In this document: positions 37,850-49,612 of the stretch, one piece after another
Layout of the letters: the number at the start of each line of letters is the position of its first letter
Numbering within the stretch: position 1 is the stretch's first letter
Assembly: GCA_965644295.1 (NCBI GenBank)
Contig: CBFFRP010000421.1
Location: forward strand, 1 to 64,000
DNA from: Paraphysomonas bandaiensis
Lineage: Eukaryota > Chrysophyceae
DNA length: 64,000 bases
Reading direction: 5' to 3'
Translations under genes and position numbers: made by a program
Notes under the pieces: generated by a model
Seen by the model: the letters and a program-made list of their open reading frames with translations, nothing else
What the model was told of the DNA's origin: nothing
Database searches by the model: none

Positions 37850-39492
37850 ATGAACCTCACACTATCCCATCTCATAATCTCATTACTCTATCTCTTCTCC
37901 CTTGTATCCCCCTATCCACATCCATCACCATCAGCAGCATGCGGAGATATCATCCACCAGTCATGCCTAACGAACTGCTCCATTGCCAATCCATACTACT
38001 GCTTTAAAGATAAACCTATTAGTTATGATACATGTAAACTCTTTCTTCGTCAATCACAGCACTGTGATGCTGTTATCTATACAAATGCCAGGTGCTCTTT
38101 GTTCTCTCGCTACACTAACAGAGACCTTCAAACCCCCTCTGCTGTAAGCATACAGGCATCATTCACAGATGACTCTTCCATTCACTTGATTCGATTGACC
38201 GAAGGAGTAGATAACTGTACTGCTTACTCTGGGCCATCTAACTATCCTGTTGGGAAGAGTATCATGACTCAGTGTCTGAGTCATCATAATTTATTGTCCT
38301 CTGCATCGACCCATAGGCAGATGTCGGAGCAGAGATGGAGTCAGCTTCCTCGCCTTGGAATAATAGTTTCCGTTACTAAGGCTTGGATGCGTGATAATAT
38401 GAAGGAGGTCGAAGCCGCAGTTAATAACTTCGAGTGCTATGCCACGACACACAGTTATGCCTTCGTAAGTCTCGAAAACTATCCGTTTACCTCTAACTGT
38501 CATTTTAGCACTTGCATGTAATGCCATCCATGGAAACAAGCCGTTTTTTTCACGTTCGCCACCAGTCAGTGGTTCAAACGTACTTACATCGCTACCAATA
38601 CTTGCTTGTGATGGACGCAGATAATCTGGTTGTGAATATGTCTCAATCTTTGGACCACCTTTTCGTTAGCAACATGTCATCCCCTACAGATGTCTTTCTC
38701 CATATGCGAGAAGGGGGTGAGGTCACAGCCAGTACCTACATTATACGGAATTCTCTGTATTCTCGGTGCTTTATGCGATACTGGAGAATGATGGCACCGC
38801 TAAGCAGGCGTGTGTGGGTGCCAACCCCAAACCACGACAACGGTGACTTAGTTGTGGCGCTGATGAATCTAATCAGTGAGGAGGCCCTACTTAATTGTGC
38901 AGAGTATATAAAGCCCACATCTTCACTAGCTGCCTATGATACGGGGATATTGCTTTGTTTCCGTTTATTCCGTGGTGCTCTAGCAGATCCGTCTACCCTC
39001 TTGCCTCACATTCGTGTCTTTTTCATTCGTGAGAGCTTTTTCCGTATGCATCTAGGGAACAGTGGAACTCAAGGAGAAGGACGGCAAGTGCTGCTGAAAG
39101 ACTCCACTTGTCATAAGCACGACATCATTGCCCACGGGTGGAAAGCGATTGCTTCTTCCTACTGGCCGACGGACTCTGTATGTGATGTCGATGCTTTCCG
39201 AAGAGGAAAAGGGGGGAACCAGCGCTGCACTTGGTTGACAGTAGAAGAAGAGATGCATATTGTACAGACAAAGTGCTACTGGCGGTCTCCTCTCTGCAAA
39301 GATGCAGAAACGCAGGTTAATGTCTGCCTAAACTCTGAAGGGTGCCGATTGGAAAAGATAAATATGCAACGCTGGGCACTATGCGTAGATCATGGAGTAT
39401 GTAATCCTTATATTACGATTCCCGCCTTTTACAAGAAGTACGCAACTTTGGAACTTCCCCGGCCTTGGCTATCAGAATATATAAAGTCATGA
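37850..39492 (+). CDS. Secretory-pathway glycosyltransferase-like protein with DxD motif
   Basis: Exons 37850-38464 and 38509-39492 join to about 532 residues. An in-frame ATG at 37826 adds eight residues. I prefer 37850 because it starts a clean hydrophobic signal sequence or anchor (NLTLSHLIISLLYLFSLV). A Cys-rich stretch follows (CLTNC, YYCFKDK). The second half looks like a nucleotide-sugar transferase fold: LGIIVSVTK..W, then YLLVMDADNLVVN with the metal-binding DAD (DxD) motif, DVFLHMREGG, and HDNGDLVVALM. This resembles the C. elegans DUF273 and GMA12/MNN10-type transferases, and I place it only at the fold level. The likely site is the ER/Golgi lumen. Several Cys near the C terminus could form disulphides. 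The substrate cannot be told. Confidence 0.7.
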
Positions 39493-40335
39493 CTTCGTTC
39501 TTAGAGTTAATATATTTTACTTGTATAACGTGATTGTTTCTGTGATACGATTGTTTGCTGTGGTATCTTGATGTTGTAGATATCTTACCGAAGTACCGAT
39601 TTTTAAAAGCATTTAATTTTATATTAGTACTACATACACATAAGTTGGAAGTGCGTTGTCCTAGGGACTATAAGCAAGAAGCAAGTAGCGCAACTAGCAA
39701 TTGCACCTGATGGGTGTATGAAATTTCTTCAATCCTTTTTAAATTTATTTAAATCATTTAAAATTGACTTATATATTTTTCCTATTATTGTATGTGGTGG
39801 TTGCTTCAAAAATAACTGTCATCTCTTCTTTCTCACAAACATCCATGAAAACTCCTCCTACACCTGGAACGTGAGCAAACAATAATAGCAATTTTATACT
39901 AGATAATAGAACTAGGAATAATGAAAAATACTACTCACATAGTGCAGCTTTCTTATCGCTGTTGCAGATTAGGTAACGAGTGACTGGCAGTACTTTATCC
40001 GGGCATGTGAATAACAAATTCGCATTTTTGACTATATCAAATATGTATGTTTACTATATCAATTACATGGGCTGAAATAGAATACTCTATGAAACCGCTA
40101 CAAGTGAAAGACACAATGCATTAGTTAACTTCCAGTTAATTGTTTGTCTAAGTCACTAAAGTCGTGATCTTGTCACTGTAACACTTTTCTGCCGTTTCAC
40201 GTATTGCATTCTTCACTTTGATATATAAACATTCTTCTCTCGCTGGGTCGTTGCAGAAAACGCACACAACATATACAGCCGGTACGGTATCAACCACATG
40301 ACATTATAGCAGAGGAAGTGTGTGAGGCTATACTA
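39493..40335. other. Convergent intergenic region, no gene recognised
   Basis: AT-rich 3' flanks of two convergent genes with no supported ORF or RNA. Confidence 0.5.
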
Positions 40336-42884
40336 TCACCACGTGGATGTGGTGCCGGCTCCAGTGTTAGGAGTTCCAGAGGAAGAGGCGTCGCTGGGCT
40401 GACCAGAAGTCGATCCTGCATTTCCACCCCGCCCAGCACCGTACTGTCCACCTCGCCCAGCTCCAGGATATCCAGGTCCGGGTGCGGCAGCTCCAGGGGG
40501 ATAAGGAGGCATCATCTGGCCCCATCCTGCACCATAAGACCACTGGTCGCCCCGACCGTATGGGCCATATCCACCAGCTCCGTAGGGCCCACCGGAATGC
40601 AAGCCGTGAGCTTGGGGGTTATCCTGCGCGCCGCCCTGTGGGTTCCCACCCGACTGAGAGGCATTGCCTCCCGGTGCAGAACCACCCTTGCGGTCGCCCT
40701 GTCCTCCGGGGTGTGGTGCTCTGTACGAATCCACCGCTGCGAAGTGTCCGCCTGGTCCAGATCCGTACATATCTCCGTATCCACCCATCCCTTGTCCAGC
40801 ACCATAGGGGTCACCGTAAGGAGGTCTTGGGGGCTGATACATACCCTGAGAATGTCCGCCACGTCCATAGAAACCCTGCCCTCCACCACCATAGTAGTAC
40901 TGAGGGTAATAAGGATTGCCGTAGTAGCCATAACCTCCCATTTGTCCGTACTGTTGTTGGTGCTGCTGATACATACCTTGCTGGTTAGAATTGTTGTTGG
41001 TTGATGCGGAATCAGGTCCCGATGATGAGGGTGGTGGACTCGAGTTGGATTGCTGCTGATGGTTAACTGGAGACTCCAGGTGACCTCTAGGGAGATCTAG
41101 ACCGTACCCATGCTGCTGTTGCTGCATAGGAGGCATACCAACTGGCCCAACATTAGCAGGACTGTTTCGCTGGCCGACAGCCCCTGCGCTACCAGTCTGC
41201 ATGCCCGGAGGAGCAGCAACCTGCTCTTGCTGCTGTCTCTTCGGGGCAGAATTACGCTGTTTTTGTTGTCTTTGTGGAGCACTCTGTCTTCCCTGCTGCT
41301 CCTCCTGGCGTGCTTCTACATTCAAACCAGGAGGGGGACTAGGAGCCGCGGCCTGCTGTTGCTGAGCGTCCGCAAAGAGAGACTTCTCTGGCCCTTCTTT
41401 CGGAGCTGTAGAGGCAGGCTCCTGCTTCTGGGATTGGCGTTGGTCGAAAGCGCTAATGGGCGACAAGCCTTCCTCCAATGGCGCACTAGAACCTTCTGAT
41501 CCCCAGACTGATACAGATGGACCAGGCGCAGAGACTTCATCAGCCTGAGAGGGATGGGAAGGAGAGGACGTAGACTCATCTCCGAAGTTTCCGAACGCGA
41601 ACTTTACTTCGCTGTCGGCCTCTGTTGACTCCCACTTCCCCAGTTTTATGAGTGGGCTGCCAACTGTGTCTGACACGGTGGGCACGCGAGGAGGAGAATC
41701 AAGGACTGCAGGCGAAGCCGACGGAGGCTCTTCGATAGTAGCTGGTGGGGCCGCTACAGTTGGCTGGGACTCAGTGACTGGAGTGGGTTCAGCAATTGGT
41801 GCCGGCTGGGCAACTTCAGCTGTATCTTCAACTGATACTGCTGCTACTTTGTCAGCAACTTCCTCTACCTCCACAGCAGGAGCAGATGCATCTACACTAG
41901 GGCTCACGCTGTCCCCGCGTGAATTCTTACTTTTGCGGGACTTCGACTTGCTAACTGGCTTGCTAGACTTTGACTCAGCACTCACAGGGGCAGCAACTGG
42001 CTGTTGTTTCTGCTGTTCGGCCGCCTTCAGCTTCTGTGCAAGGCTCATTCCCCCAGTTCCCCAAGCAACTTTTCCAGTGACTGGAGCAGCGGATGGTGGA
42101 GCCATGCCGGGGGAGGCTGTGGCTGGTGTAGCTTGCTGCTGAACTGGAGACGGGGTAACCTCTTCACGAGCCTCTTCTGAGGCTATGGGAGGGGAAGGTG
42201 CCGCCTCAGCTCCCTCTTTTCCCCAAGCTGGAAGAGAAGTTTGCTTAGAAGGTTGAGTGGGTTCTGATGGATCAGCTGGTAATGCTGATGGTGGCCCGCG
42301 GGGAGGCTGGCTACCTCGTCCTCGTCCTCCATACGCGCTGCTCATAGATCTGCCACCGCGCCCACCGCGTCCGCCATCGCCGCCACGATAAGGAGGGGCA
42401 CTGCGCCCTCTTCCTCGACCACCGCCTCTATCGCTCTGACTTTGTTCCTATTCAATATATTACGTCTGCATTGACAGGCATGTTCATGGTTTTCAGTTGT
42501 CTACCTTCTTTTTATTTTTTTTCCCAGTAGATATCCAGTCATCTCCCCTAGCTGACAAATTTTCGGCATCTACGACACTCCAATATTACGTATAATAGAA
42601 AAACACTAGGGCACATACCATTCCACATAGCTGCAATTGCATCCTTGATTGCTGCGTCATTTTTCTGATGCTTACGAATTAAATCGAGCAATTCTTGATT
42701 CGACACTGCCTCAGGTGTAATATCTCTATACTGTTAATACATTAAACTCCAGGGTAAAAAACAATACATCATAAATACTTGTTTTAATTCAGCCTGGGAC
42801 ACTTTGACCCCGCGGGCTTCTTGTCTGCATTGATATATAAGGTGATATATGCAAGAGATGATGTAGTTACCCTCGCTGCGCCAT
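40336..42884 (-). CDS. RGG/Pro/Gln-rich protein with UBA-like N terminus (UBAP2/Lingerer-like)
   Basis: Exons in transcription order: 42884-42871, 42824-42779, 42730-42619, 42569-42505, 42447-40336; about 782 residues. The first exon codes only MAQR plus part of a codon. The start is supported because three short exons keep the frame into the large one. Residues about 20-60 (EAVSNQELLDLIRKHQKN, then DAAIKDAIAAMWN) look like a UBA-like helical bundle. DDWISTGKKNKKK follows, then an RGG-box (GGGRGRGR, GGRGGRGG). The rest is low complexity: Ala/Pro/Glu-rich, then Gln-rich, then Gly/Tyr/Pro-rich. Short conserved-looking islands are KVAWGTGGMSLAQKLK and KLGKWESTEADSEV. The architecture resembles UBAP2L/Lingerer stress-granule proteins, but identity is not proven. 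An mRNP role is inferred. Confidence 0.72.
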
Positions 42885-43746
42885 TGATAAATAAATATAA
42901 GCCAGAAACTATACGACTGACTCTCTCTTATATATTTTGGCACAAAAATACAATTCTCCTGGTGATAATTTGATCAAAGGAGAGTTGCAGCCAAGGTATG
43001 ATGTCTACTTTAAAGTAATTATAGGAATTAATTTTCATTGCAGAGCCTCACCTTTCAGTGTGTGTGTACCATCTATATATATATGTATATGTAGATGGTG
43101 TGGTGGGTGTGTCCCGTGTATGTGGTATGTGGTATGTGTATATGGTATGTGTGTGTATGTGGTATACAAAAAACAAAATGCTCACAAGACCACAAAAACT
43201 TCTGTTGTTCTTCATACTATACGGAAGAATACAGAGGAATACAGAGACGACTACTTCCCATCACTTTCTTCGATCCGAGAGAATACAGAGGAATACGAAT
43301 GATATACGCCGTATATGGTGTATTAGAATATTGTGGGGAAAAATCACACCACTGGAAAAATAGAGGATTTTGATGAATGAAACTTCTAAAAATCATTTAT
43401 TTTTATAGATTACTGCTGGATATTCACTCTCACCTGCAACCTACTTCTTAAATGCAATGGGCATGATGGATAGGCAGCAGGCAAGCCATCACCAGGTGAT
43501 AAGGAGGCAGCAAGGATTCAGATTCAGCCGTTCTTATCCTATCAGCAAAGTAATGATGGATATATATACTCAATGAGGACAGTACAGCACATACACTGTA
43601 TCTGATATCTATACCGTGTGGAGACATATGGATCATATGTAACCGGACTACAGCCTCATCGGGCTCCACCCAGTAACTTCTTTCTCAGCTAATTTTCTGA
43701 GTGAAGAAGAAAGTACTGTAAAGTATGTACTACAATAGAGCATAGT
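42885..43746. other. Intergenic with short tandem tracts
   Basis: It contains TATATATATATGTATATGTAG (43076-43095) with GTGTGTATGTGG tracts and two GAGAATACAGAGGAATAC copies (about 43222 and 43279). No gene is supported. Confidence 0.45.
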
Positions 43747-44467
43747 CAGGGCTAGGGAACAATATATTGCAATACTATTGTTAGCTTCTCACCAATCATA
43801 TTGATGGAGTTTTTAAACGGACCCTACAATACCATTGCAATTCAGTATGTAAACATTTGCATTGATTTCATGATAACGAAACCCACTACTCTGCCAGTCA
43901 AAGACTACCTACTGCTTAGCTAGTCTCAACTTTTCTCTTACTCATTTTCTCTGTCATCATTGGTGATGTTACCACCACATCTATTCAAAAATAATTGAAA
44001 TATGCATTCGGTCATAAATGTCGATCATAATATTAAGTGTAGTAGGGTGCATACTTTTGCGCAGCACTGAGATAATAAGTTTAGCTGTGCTGAACAGGCG
44101 TTCACATGTATTGGAAGCATTCATCTTTCAGGCGTCTCTTCTTATCAGTATGATATACTATAATATATATATATATTGTTAAGTAAGGTGGTATAGAGAA
44201 TAGATGTATAGAGTATTGCAGAGCCAGCGATATGTAAAAACCAGAAAATAATATCAATAATTGGCTTTTTCTTGATTTTCCGCATATTTGTGTACATGGG
44301 TATATATTTTGCACCCTACAGTTGAGAATCTCTCGGTATATGACAATCAAAATATGGTTGCAATATATCATATATATTGTGAGCTACTTTAACAAAAACA
44401 ATATGGCTGGAATATTAGACCGGTCCATCAATCAATATATTTTACAATATATTTTTTTATAGCCCTG
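43747..44467 (-). mobile_element. hAT transposon remnant with transposase C-terminal fragment
   Basis: The left end CAGGGCTAGGGAACAATATA and the right end (reverse complement CAGGGCTATAAAAAAATATA) are imperfect inverted repeats with the CAGGG start typical of hAT elements. Inside, the minus strand carries a transposase dimerisation-domain fragment (separate entry). The flanking 8-mers (AGCATAGT, GCTCAACA) do not match, so either the boundaries are eroded or the element was rearranged. About 720 bp is far too short for an autonomous element. Confidence 0.6.
43981..44124 (-). pseudogene. hAT transposase dimerisation-domain fragment
   Basis: These 47 codons start at NASNTCERLFSTAKLIISVL and continue with RKSMHPTTLNIMIDIYDR. 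This is the conserved hAT C-terminal motif (NACERLFS.AK.I.S..RKSM.P). It ends at a stop at 43981. No upstream catalytic part is visible in this short element. The motif is better preserved than in the relics near 11.6 and 12.7 kb. Confidence 0.75.
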
Positions 44468-44753
44468 GCTCAACAGCAACGCGTGACAAAATAGCTGCAT
44501 ATTCTAGTGACATTCTCCAGTAATAACAGCATAAAAGAAGCATATATTAAAATTATAATAAAATTGCTTACATCAGAGCCACATACAACATAGAGCCAAT
44601 CAGCTACATACCACACAGCCAATATTGCAGTACACATCGTACTCTGTAACGATACTGTACTGTACTCCGACATGCACAAATATGATGGTATCTTCAAAAA
44701 GCACATAAACGTCTACATCAGCTCAATACTAACGAGATGCTTATACGTACGTA

Positions 44754-46156
44754 CTAAGCTCCTAAAAAGTGTCCGCTGTATCCATTCATGTTAACATCGA
44801 TAGAACTGCTATAAGATGCTGCTCGCTCTCCCTGATAGTCAAAAGAGGGCATTGTTAACTTGCTCACGTCATCACTATACATGGAGCTCTTCTCGTAAAC
44901 AGATAGGCAATCCTCACGCGCATCGTAGGTAGATGTGGCCTCCGCCTCATACAACTTCGTGACAAGTCGATTGAGAGGAACCAAATCACTGTTATCGATC
45001 AGATCAAACCCCTTCACAAAAAATATAAACCTGCAATACCCTATATATTAGTGGACACAATGCAGAGCTTGATAAACCATACCACTTAAAGCACACATCC
45101 AAATGGACAAGAGCATCGAGTTCGAGGAAGGCATCATGATGCCAGTGAAGAATGTGGGCATACAGATGAAAGAGTAGATATGCCACCATCTATAGGTAGG
45201 GTGTTAAAGTATACACCGTAAATAGAATCATTAGGAGGGCAATAGTAGTATATAGAAGGGCATTGCAAATGTCATAACGAAAGAATACATAATATACTCA
45301 CTCTACAGCTAGCTTCATGCTCTTCGGCCTCCTGAATATCTACTCCAGCGTCAGATCCTTCCTCCTCTAAATAAAAAAGTAAAACCCGTAAGCTGTCGAA
45401 CACGGTGTGGCTGAACCTGAGTCAACGGCTTCAAGAACACTTTGTCTCTTCAGCAGACTTGATATCACCTCAAGAGCTTTGCTGATATACTCTGGAGCAT
45501 TCAGCTACTACAAATAAGACCAACACGAATTACAATAACATTACAGTTATACATTTCTGTTTATGGATGCAGAGTGGTCCCCAGCGTGGTCCAGTGTCCA
45601 AGTATATGCATGTCCCGGCCGTTCGTTCATTTGTGGGCACGTCTTCCGTGTACACTTCTGTTGTAAAACATATTTTTGAAATAGTCGCATATGGTCGTAG
45701 AAGTCCGTGAGATGTATAGTTAGCCAATGCATACGTGGAAACCCCTTTGGACACTAAACGTGGTGTGAGGAATGAAAAAACAGCTTTAGGTTACCTCCAG
45801 AATACTCGGTTTTATTCCTGCCTTAATAGTGCTCCGAATCATCTCTGCAGCTCGCCGACGTTTCTTTCCTTTTGGTTTTGAATGAGAGTCTATAAGACTT
45901 TCATAACTGCCATTCTCCTGCACATAGAGACGCATGACACCCTCACGACAACTGCAGTAAACATCCTTACGGGTAACTTGTCCACAATTAGAACTGGAGG
46001 GCCCCTAATTGCATCTAAACGGGCTCGCCTTTCAATATTTTGAATTGAACCGTTACTAGGGCATTTACTAGGCCTAGAGTCGTCATACACTTCTCGAAGT
46101 AAGGGATGGCGCTTCTTGTCTATATGCTCTGCAGACTTACAGCAGCACGTACCCAT
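44754..46156 (-). CDS. MOB kinase-activator family protein with lipidation-type N terminus
   Basis: Exons in transcription order: 46156-45971, 45917-45795, 45753-45553, 45504-45417, 45366-45302, 45189-45083, 45030-44754; about 348 residues against about 215-225 for typical MOBs. MOB proteins bind and activate NDR/LATS kinases (Hippo, mitotic exit) or act in STRIPAK. The core is clear: LTDFYDHMRLFQKYV, the zinc ligands in KCTRKTCPQM, an AYTW segment, LNAPEYISKALE, then the His pair in LYAHILHWHH and FIFFVKGFDLIDNSDLVPLN. The start at 46156 gives MGTCCCKS, a classic myristoylation plus palmitoylation signal; an in-frame ATG at 46198 would bury it. An acidic insertion (QEAEEHE) and a ~65-residue Ser/Tyr tail are extra. 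The subfamily is uncertain. Confidence 0.85.
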
Positions 46157-46282
46157 ACTACACAAACTGAATACAGCAGCTTGTAGAGCACAACACACTA
46201 CAAATATACTATACTAACATCGTATAGTTTCCAGGATGCACTCCACTGACAGTTGAATGACAGCGACAACCCCTCACACAGA

Positions 46283-46609
46283 TGTATGTATGTATGTATG
46301 TATGTATGTATGTATGTATGTATGTATGTATGTATGTATGTATGTATGTATGTATGTATGTATGTATGTATGTATGTATGTATGTATGTATGTATGTATG
46401 TATGTATGTATGTATGTAGGTAGGTAGGTAGGTAGGTAGGTAGGTAGGTAGGTAGGTAGGTAGGTAGGTAGGTAGGTAGGTATGTATGTATGTATGTATG
46501 TATGTATGTATGTATGTATGTATGTATGTATGTATGTATGTATGTATGTATGTATGTATGTATGTATGTATGTATGTATGTATGTATGTATGTATGTATG
46601 TATGTATGG
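46283..46609 (+). repeat. Compound (GTAT)n-(GTAG)n-(GTAT)n array
   Basis: About 33 GTAT units, then about 16 GTAG units (about 46415-46481), then about 32 GTAT units. It lies between the divergent MOB (start 46156) and SWI3 (start 46664) genes and ends only 55 bp from the SWI3 ATG. Confidence 0.97.
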
Positions 46610-46663
46610 AGGCATTCAAATGTTAGTCTGTCATCTGTTGGTGCATTTAAGGTTATCAGTGCA

Positions 46664-49158
46664 ATGTCTTCTCTAGTTAGCAAGAAGACGGGTGCTCCAC
46701 TCGATTCCAACTTGCATGACCCTCTGATTGTGCAGAAGTATGCGGGTTTGGCTGCTGAATTGCGGGCGGATGGGTTCGAACTTGTTAATGAACAGTCTCT
46801 GGCTAAACTCTCTTATGATATTCAACTATTTATGGAGGTATATAAAAATCAGTGTTAGTACTTATATTAATATGATATATCGACAGGAGTTTTTGGGTAG
46901 GAAGGCACCGGCGCCCAGAAAGATGGTGCGATTGCCACACTCAGTGTTCAAAGACCTCTCAGTGGGGGGCTCGATGCACCTTATCTTCAAGACAGCTTAC
47001 CGTAAATTAAGTGTAGCGGAGTGGAAGAAATTTGATGTGTTAGACTCATCGAATACGGAGACTATGTATTCTATGTTGTTAGAAATGCAAAGCAGTCTAA
47101 TTGATGTGAGTGGGATGTACATGATACATCTGTCCGTAGTTAACATTAAACGTGAATTGCAGAGAAAAGCTATTAATAGGCCGAGTATATACTTTTCTCC
47201 ATCTCTTTCGTCTGATCTAATCGAAGAGCTTGGGATTATAGCCCAGGCACATGGCGGTAGAATTGTTAGTGATATCCAGGATGCTAGTCATGTAGTGGAA
47301 TGGGACGACGAGGTAGATGGGCAAGGGGTCGCGGAAGAGTTTTTCCGCCCTCTAGAGATCCGTCCACACGCCGGAGAAGGAACCGCTCTAGTTCATTGGT
47401 GGTATACTCCAGATAGTTATGACGAGTGGGTACCATCGCAGGGAGTAGAGTGTCGTGAAGTACCCGAGGACCCCTTCACACACCAACATACCAAACAGTG
47501 GCGAGTGTGTTGCCGATTCGTGCGGGATGTAGAAGAATACAACGAGTGGGGTAATGAGTTGGATTACGAACTAGAAGACCCTGAGGAAGCTGTGAGGGAA
47601 GGTGACCGGACAGGGGCTGGTACTGGAGGACGAAAGAAACGTGGTAGGCGTAGGGTGGACTCGAATGCAGCTTCGAAGCAACAAGAAACGCCTGTAGCAG
47701 AGGCAGAGCAGGTAACAGAGAGAATGATGCAGAGTCTAGCACCCCCCACAGAGGACCCTTTGTTTAATATGTCAAGCTCTGGTGGTAGTGTTAATGTTGT
47801 GGATATTCAAGGAGACCAGTGTGAAATGAAGAGAGAGCAGCCAAGTGAATCGAATCAGTCACCATCAGGAATGAAAGAGTCAGAATTAGGTGAAAGGGAG
47901 GAAATTAGCAATGGGAATAGAGCTTCTCCTACCAGTCCTACTGCTGCCGTGATTAGTGGTGCTAAGCGGAGCAGAGACAGTGACCGGTCAGATTGTCCAA
48001 TGCACAGAAGGAAAAGGGATCTATTGTTGGGCCCCTCGGAACGAGACAGTTCTACGCTGCCGTCCTGGTTTAGTCTGGAAACAATCAGCCCAGTTGAACA
48101 CCGATATCTACCAGAGATATTCGGCGGAACTTCTCTTAAATCAGATAAGAATTCAAACGATGATCGGGTACCTGGAAGTCTCCGTCATCGCTACATCAGC
48201 ACCCGTAATTACATACTCGACCTAAATTACCAGCAGCCCCTAGTGTATTTGTCGGCCACTGAGTGTCGACAGAAGATGGCAGGCGATGCTGCTTTCATAA
48301 CACGTATTCATGAGTTTTTAGATGCGTTTGGGGTGATCAATACAAGCACTGCGATAAGGCACACTACTAGACCCCCCAAATGTCCAGCTTTTTTTTCGAA
48401 TTGTCCATCCAATGCTGAGGTGGAGGCCCACTGCAATGCATTCAAATCTGTCATTTCACCAACAGGAAAGGGGCGAGAAGGTCGTGCAGAAGAAATCCGG
48501 TGGAGTGCTGAGGCGGATGCAGCAATATTGCAGGCTGTGTCCTCAATGTGTCCAGAAGGGTCCACTCAAAGTGATATTGACTGGCGCAGTGTAAGCAAAG
48601 CAGTGACGGATTCTGTGAAACGCTCGGATTCTAGCGCGGTCTTCACCCCTGAAATTTGCTTCAGGAGGTTTGTGGAGATGTCTTTGCCGGCTGTATCAGA
48701 TGAAGGACGTGGAGTACCATGCGTTATTTCAGTTCCTCGAGTGGTTACTGGGAGTGGCTCAACACGGCAAGTGAGGGCACTTGCAGCCACAGTATTGACT
48801 AAGTGCGCTTGCCACATGGACTTTTTTACAGCGTCAGCAGCCTTGCGGGTGTCAAATGAAATACTAAAAAAGAAATCAGAAGGAGATAGGAAATCAGTTC
48901 AATCTGTCATGCAGTCAGGCACAAAAAGCAATGTTCCCAAAGGAAATACGGGAAGCAACATCACTCGTCGACTTGAGACTCTAGAGGAGAAGGTACATAG
49001 TGTCGTCAATCTATACATAACATCTCATATCTGTACCGCAGATGAAACTAATGGAAGAAGTAGAAGCAGCTCTTGAGATCGAGAGAGAAAGAATTGAACT
49101 AGACAGGCGCGTTTTGCGAGTGCAACGTGCGCAATTGGCTTTTCATCAACCGCACTAA
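46664..49158 (+). CDS. SWI3/SMARCC-type SWI/SNF chromatin-remodelling subunit
   Basis: Exons 46664-46837, 46887-48992 and 49042-49158 join to about 798 residues. SMARCC/SWI3 proteins are scaffold subunits of SWI/SNF (BAF) remodellers in the nucleus. The N-terminal third matches the SMARCC BRCT/chromo-like module (GGRIVSDIQDASHVVEWDDE, HWWYTPDSYDEW). A basic, acidic linker follows. The SWIRM domain has PSWFSLETISPVEHRYLPEI, RNYILDLNYQQPLVYLSATE and HEFLDAFGVIN. A SANT/Myb-like domain has RWSAEADAAILQAVSSM and DWRSVSKAV. The C-terminal coiled coil is split by the last intron (LETLEEK, then MKLMEEVEAALEIERERIEL). The domain order SWIRM-SANT-coiled coil fits the family. The start ATG lies 55 bp after the GTAT array. 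Confidence 0.92.
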
Positions 49159-49489
49159 CTGCAGTAAATTGTGATTGTGATGTAGTTGTTCCGTGGTTGT
49201 GTCGAGTCGTGGTTGAGCACCTTGATCTAGTAATTAGTAGTGTAGTCTTTTATGCATTAGTTATACAATTTTCGGCTCTATAAACGGTGTTATAATATTG
49301 TGTTGCTGCTTTATAGTAAATTTCTTTCGCCTGGCAATTAGTGTACCTAGTTTTCATAAATTGTGTAGATACTGTACACTAGACTGACTTGTTACGGTGG
49401 TGTAGTTTGCGCAATATGTACACCTATTTAGTGATGTTGTGTTTGTAATATCTCCATGAAGTCGTGAAGTAACATGTACACCTGGGTTA
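49159..49489. other. 3' flank of SWI3 gene
   Basis: AT-rich 3' flank with no supported gene. Confidence 0.5.
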
Positions 49490-49497
49490 GGGAACAA

Positions 49498-49604
49498 CAG
49501 CGCTGCGTATCAATTAATTGACGCAGGTTGTAGTCAATTATAATTGCAATTATGAATCGACGTCCCAATTTCAATAATTAACAATTAATTGATAAGCAGC
49601 CCTG
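49498..49604 (+). mobile_element. hAT-type MITE, 107 bp, with 8-bp duplication
   Basis: The ends CAGCGCTGCGTATCAATTAA and (reverse complement of the right end) CAGGGCTGCTTATCAATTAA are near-perfect inverted repeats. The flanks GGGAACAA (49490-49497) and GGGAACAA (49605-49612) are identical 8-bp duplications, as for hAT insertions. The interior is AATTAATTG-rich. It is related in end sequence to the element at 32512, but distinct. Confidence 0.85.
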
Positions 49605-49612
49605 GGGAACAA

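Noticed and set aside
40318-42142. Long frames antisense to the RGG/Pro-rich gene
   Set aside because: High-GC repeats of the real coding strand leave antisense frames open. The minus-strand gene has exon joins and an RGG-box, and the antisense frames have neither.
44102-44706. Small minus-strand frames near 44.1-44.7 kb
   Set aside because: Hydrophobic low-complexity translations of AT-rich DNA. Only the hAT fragment at 43981-44124 carries a family motif.
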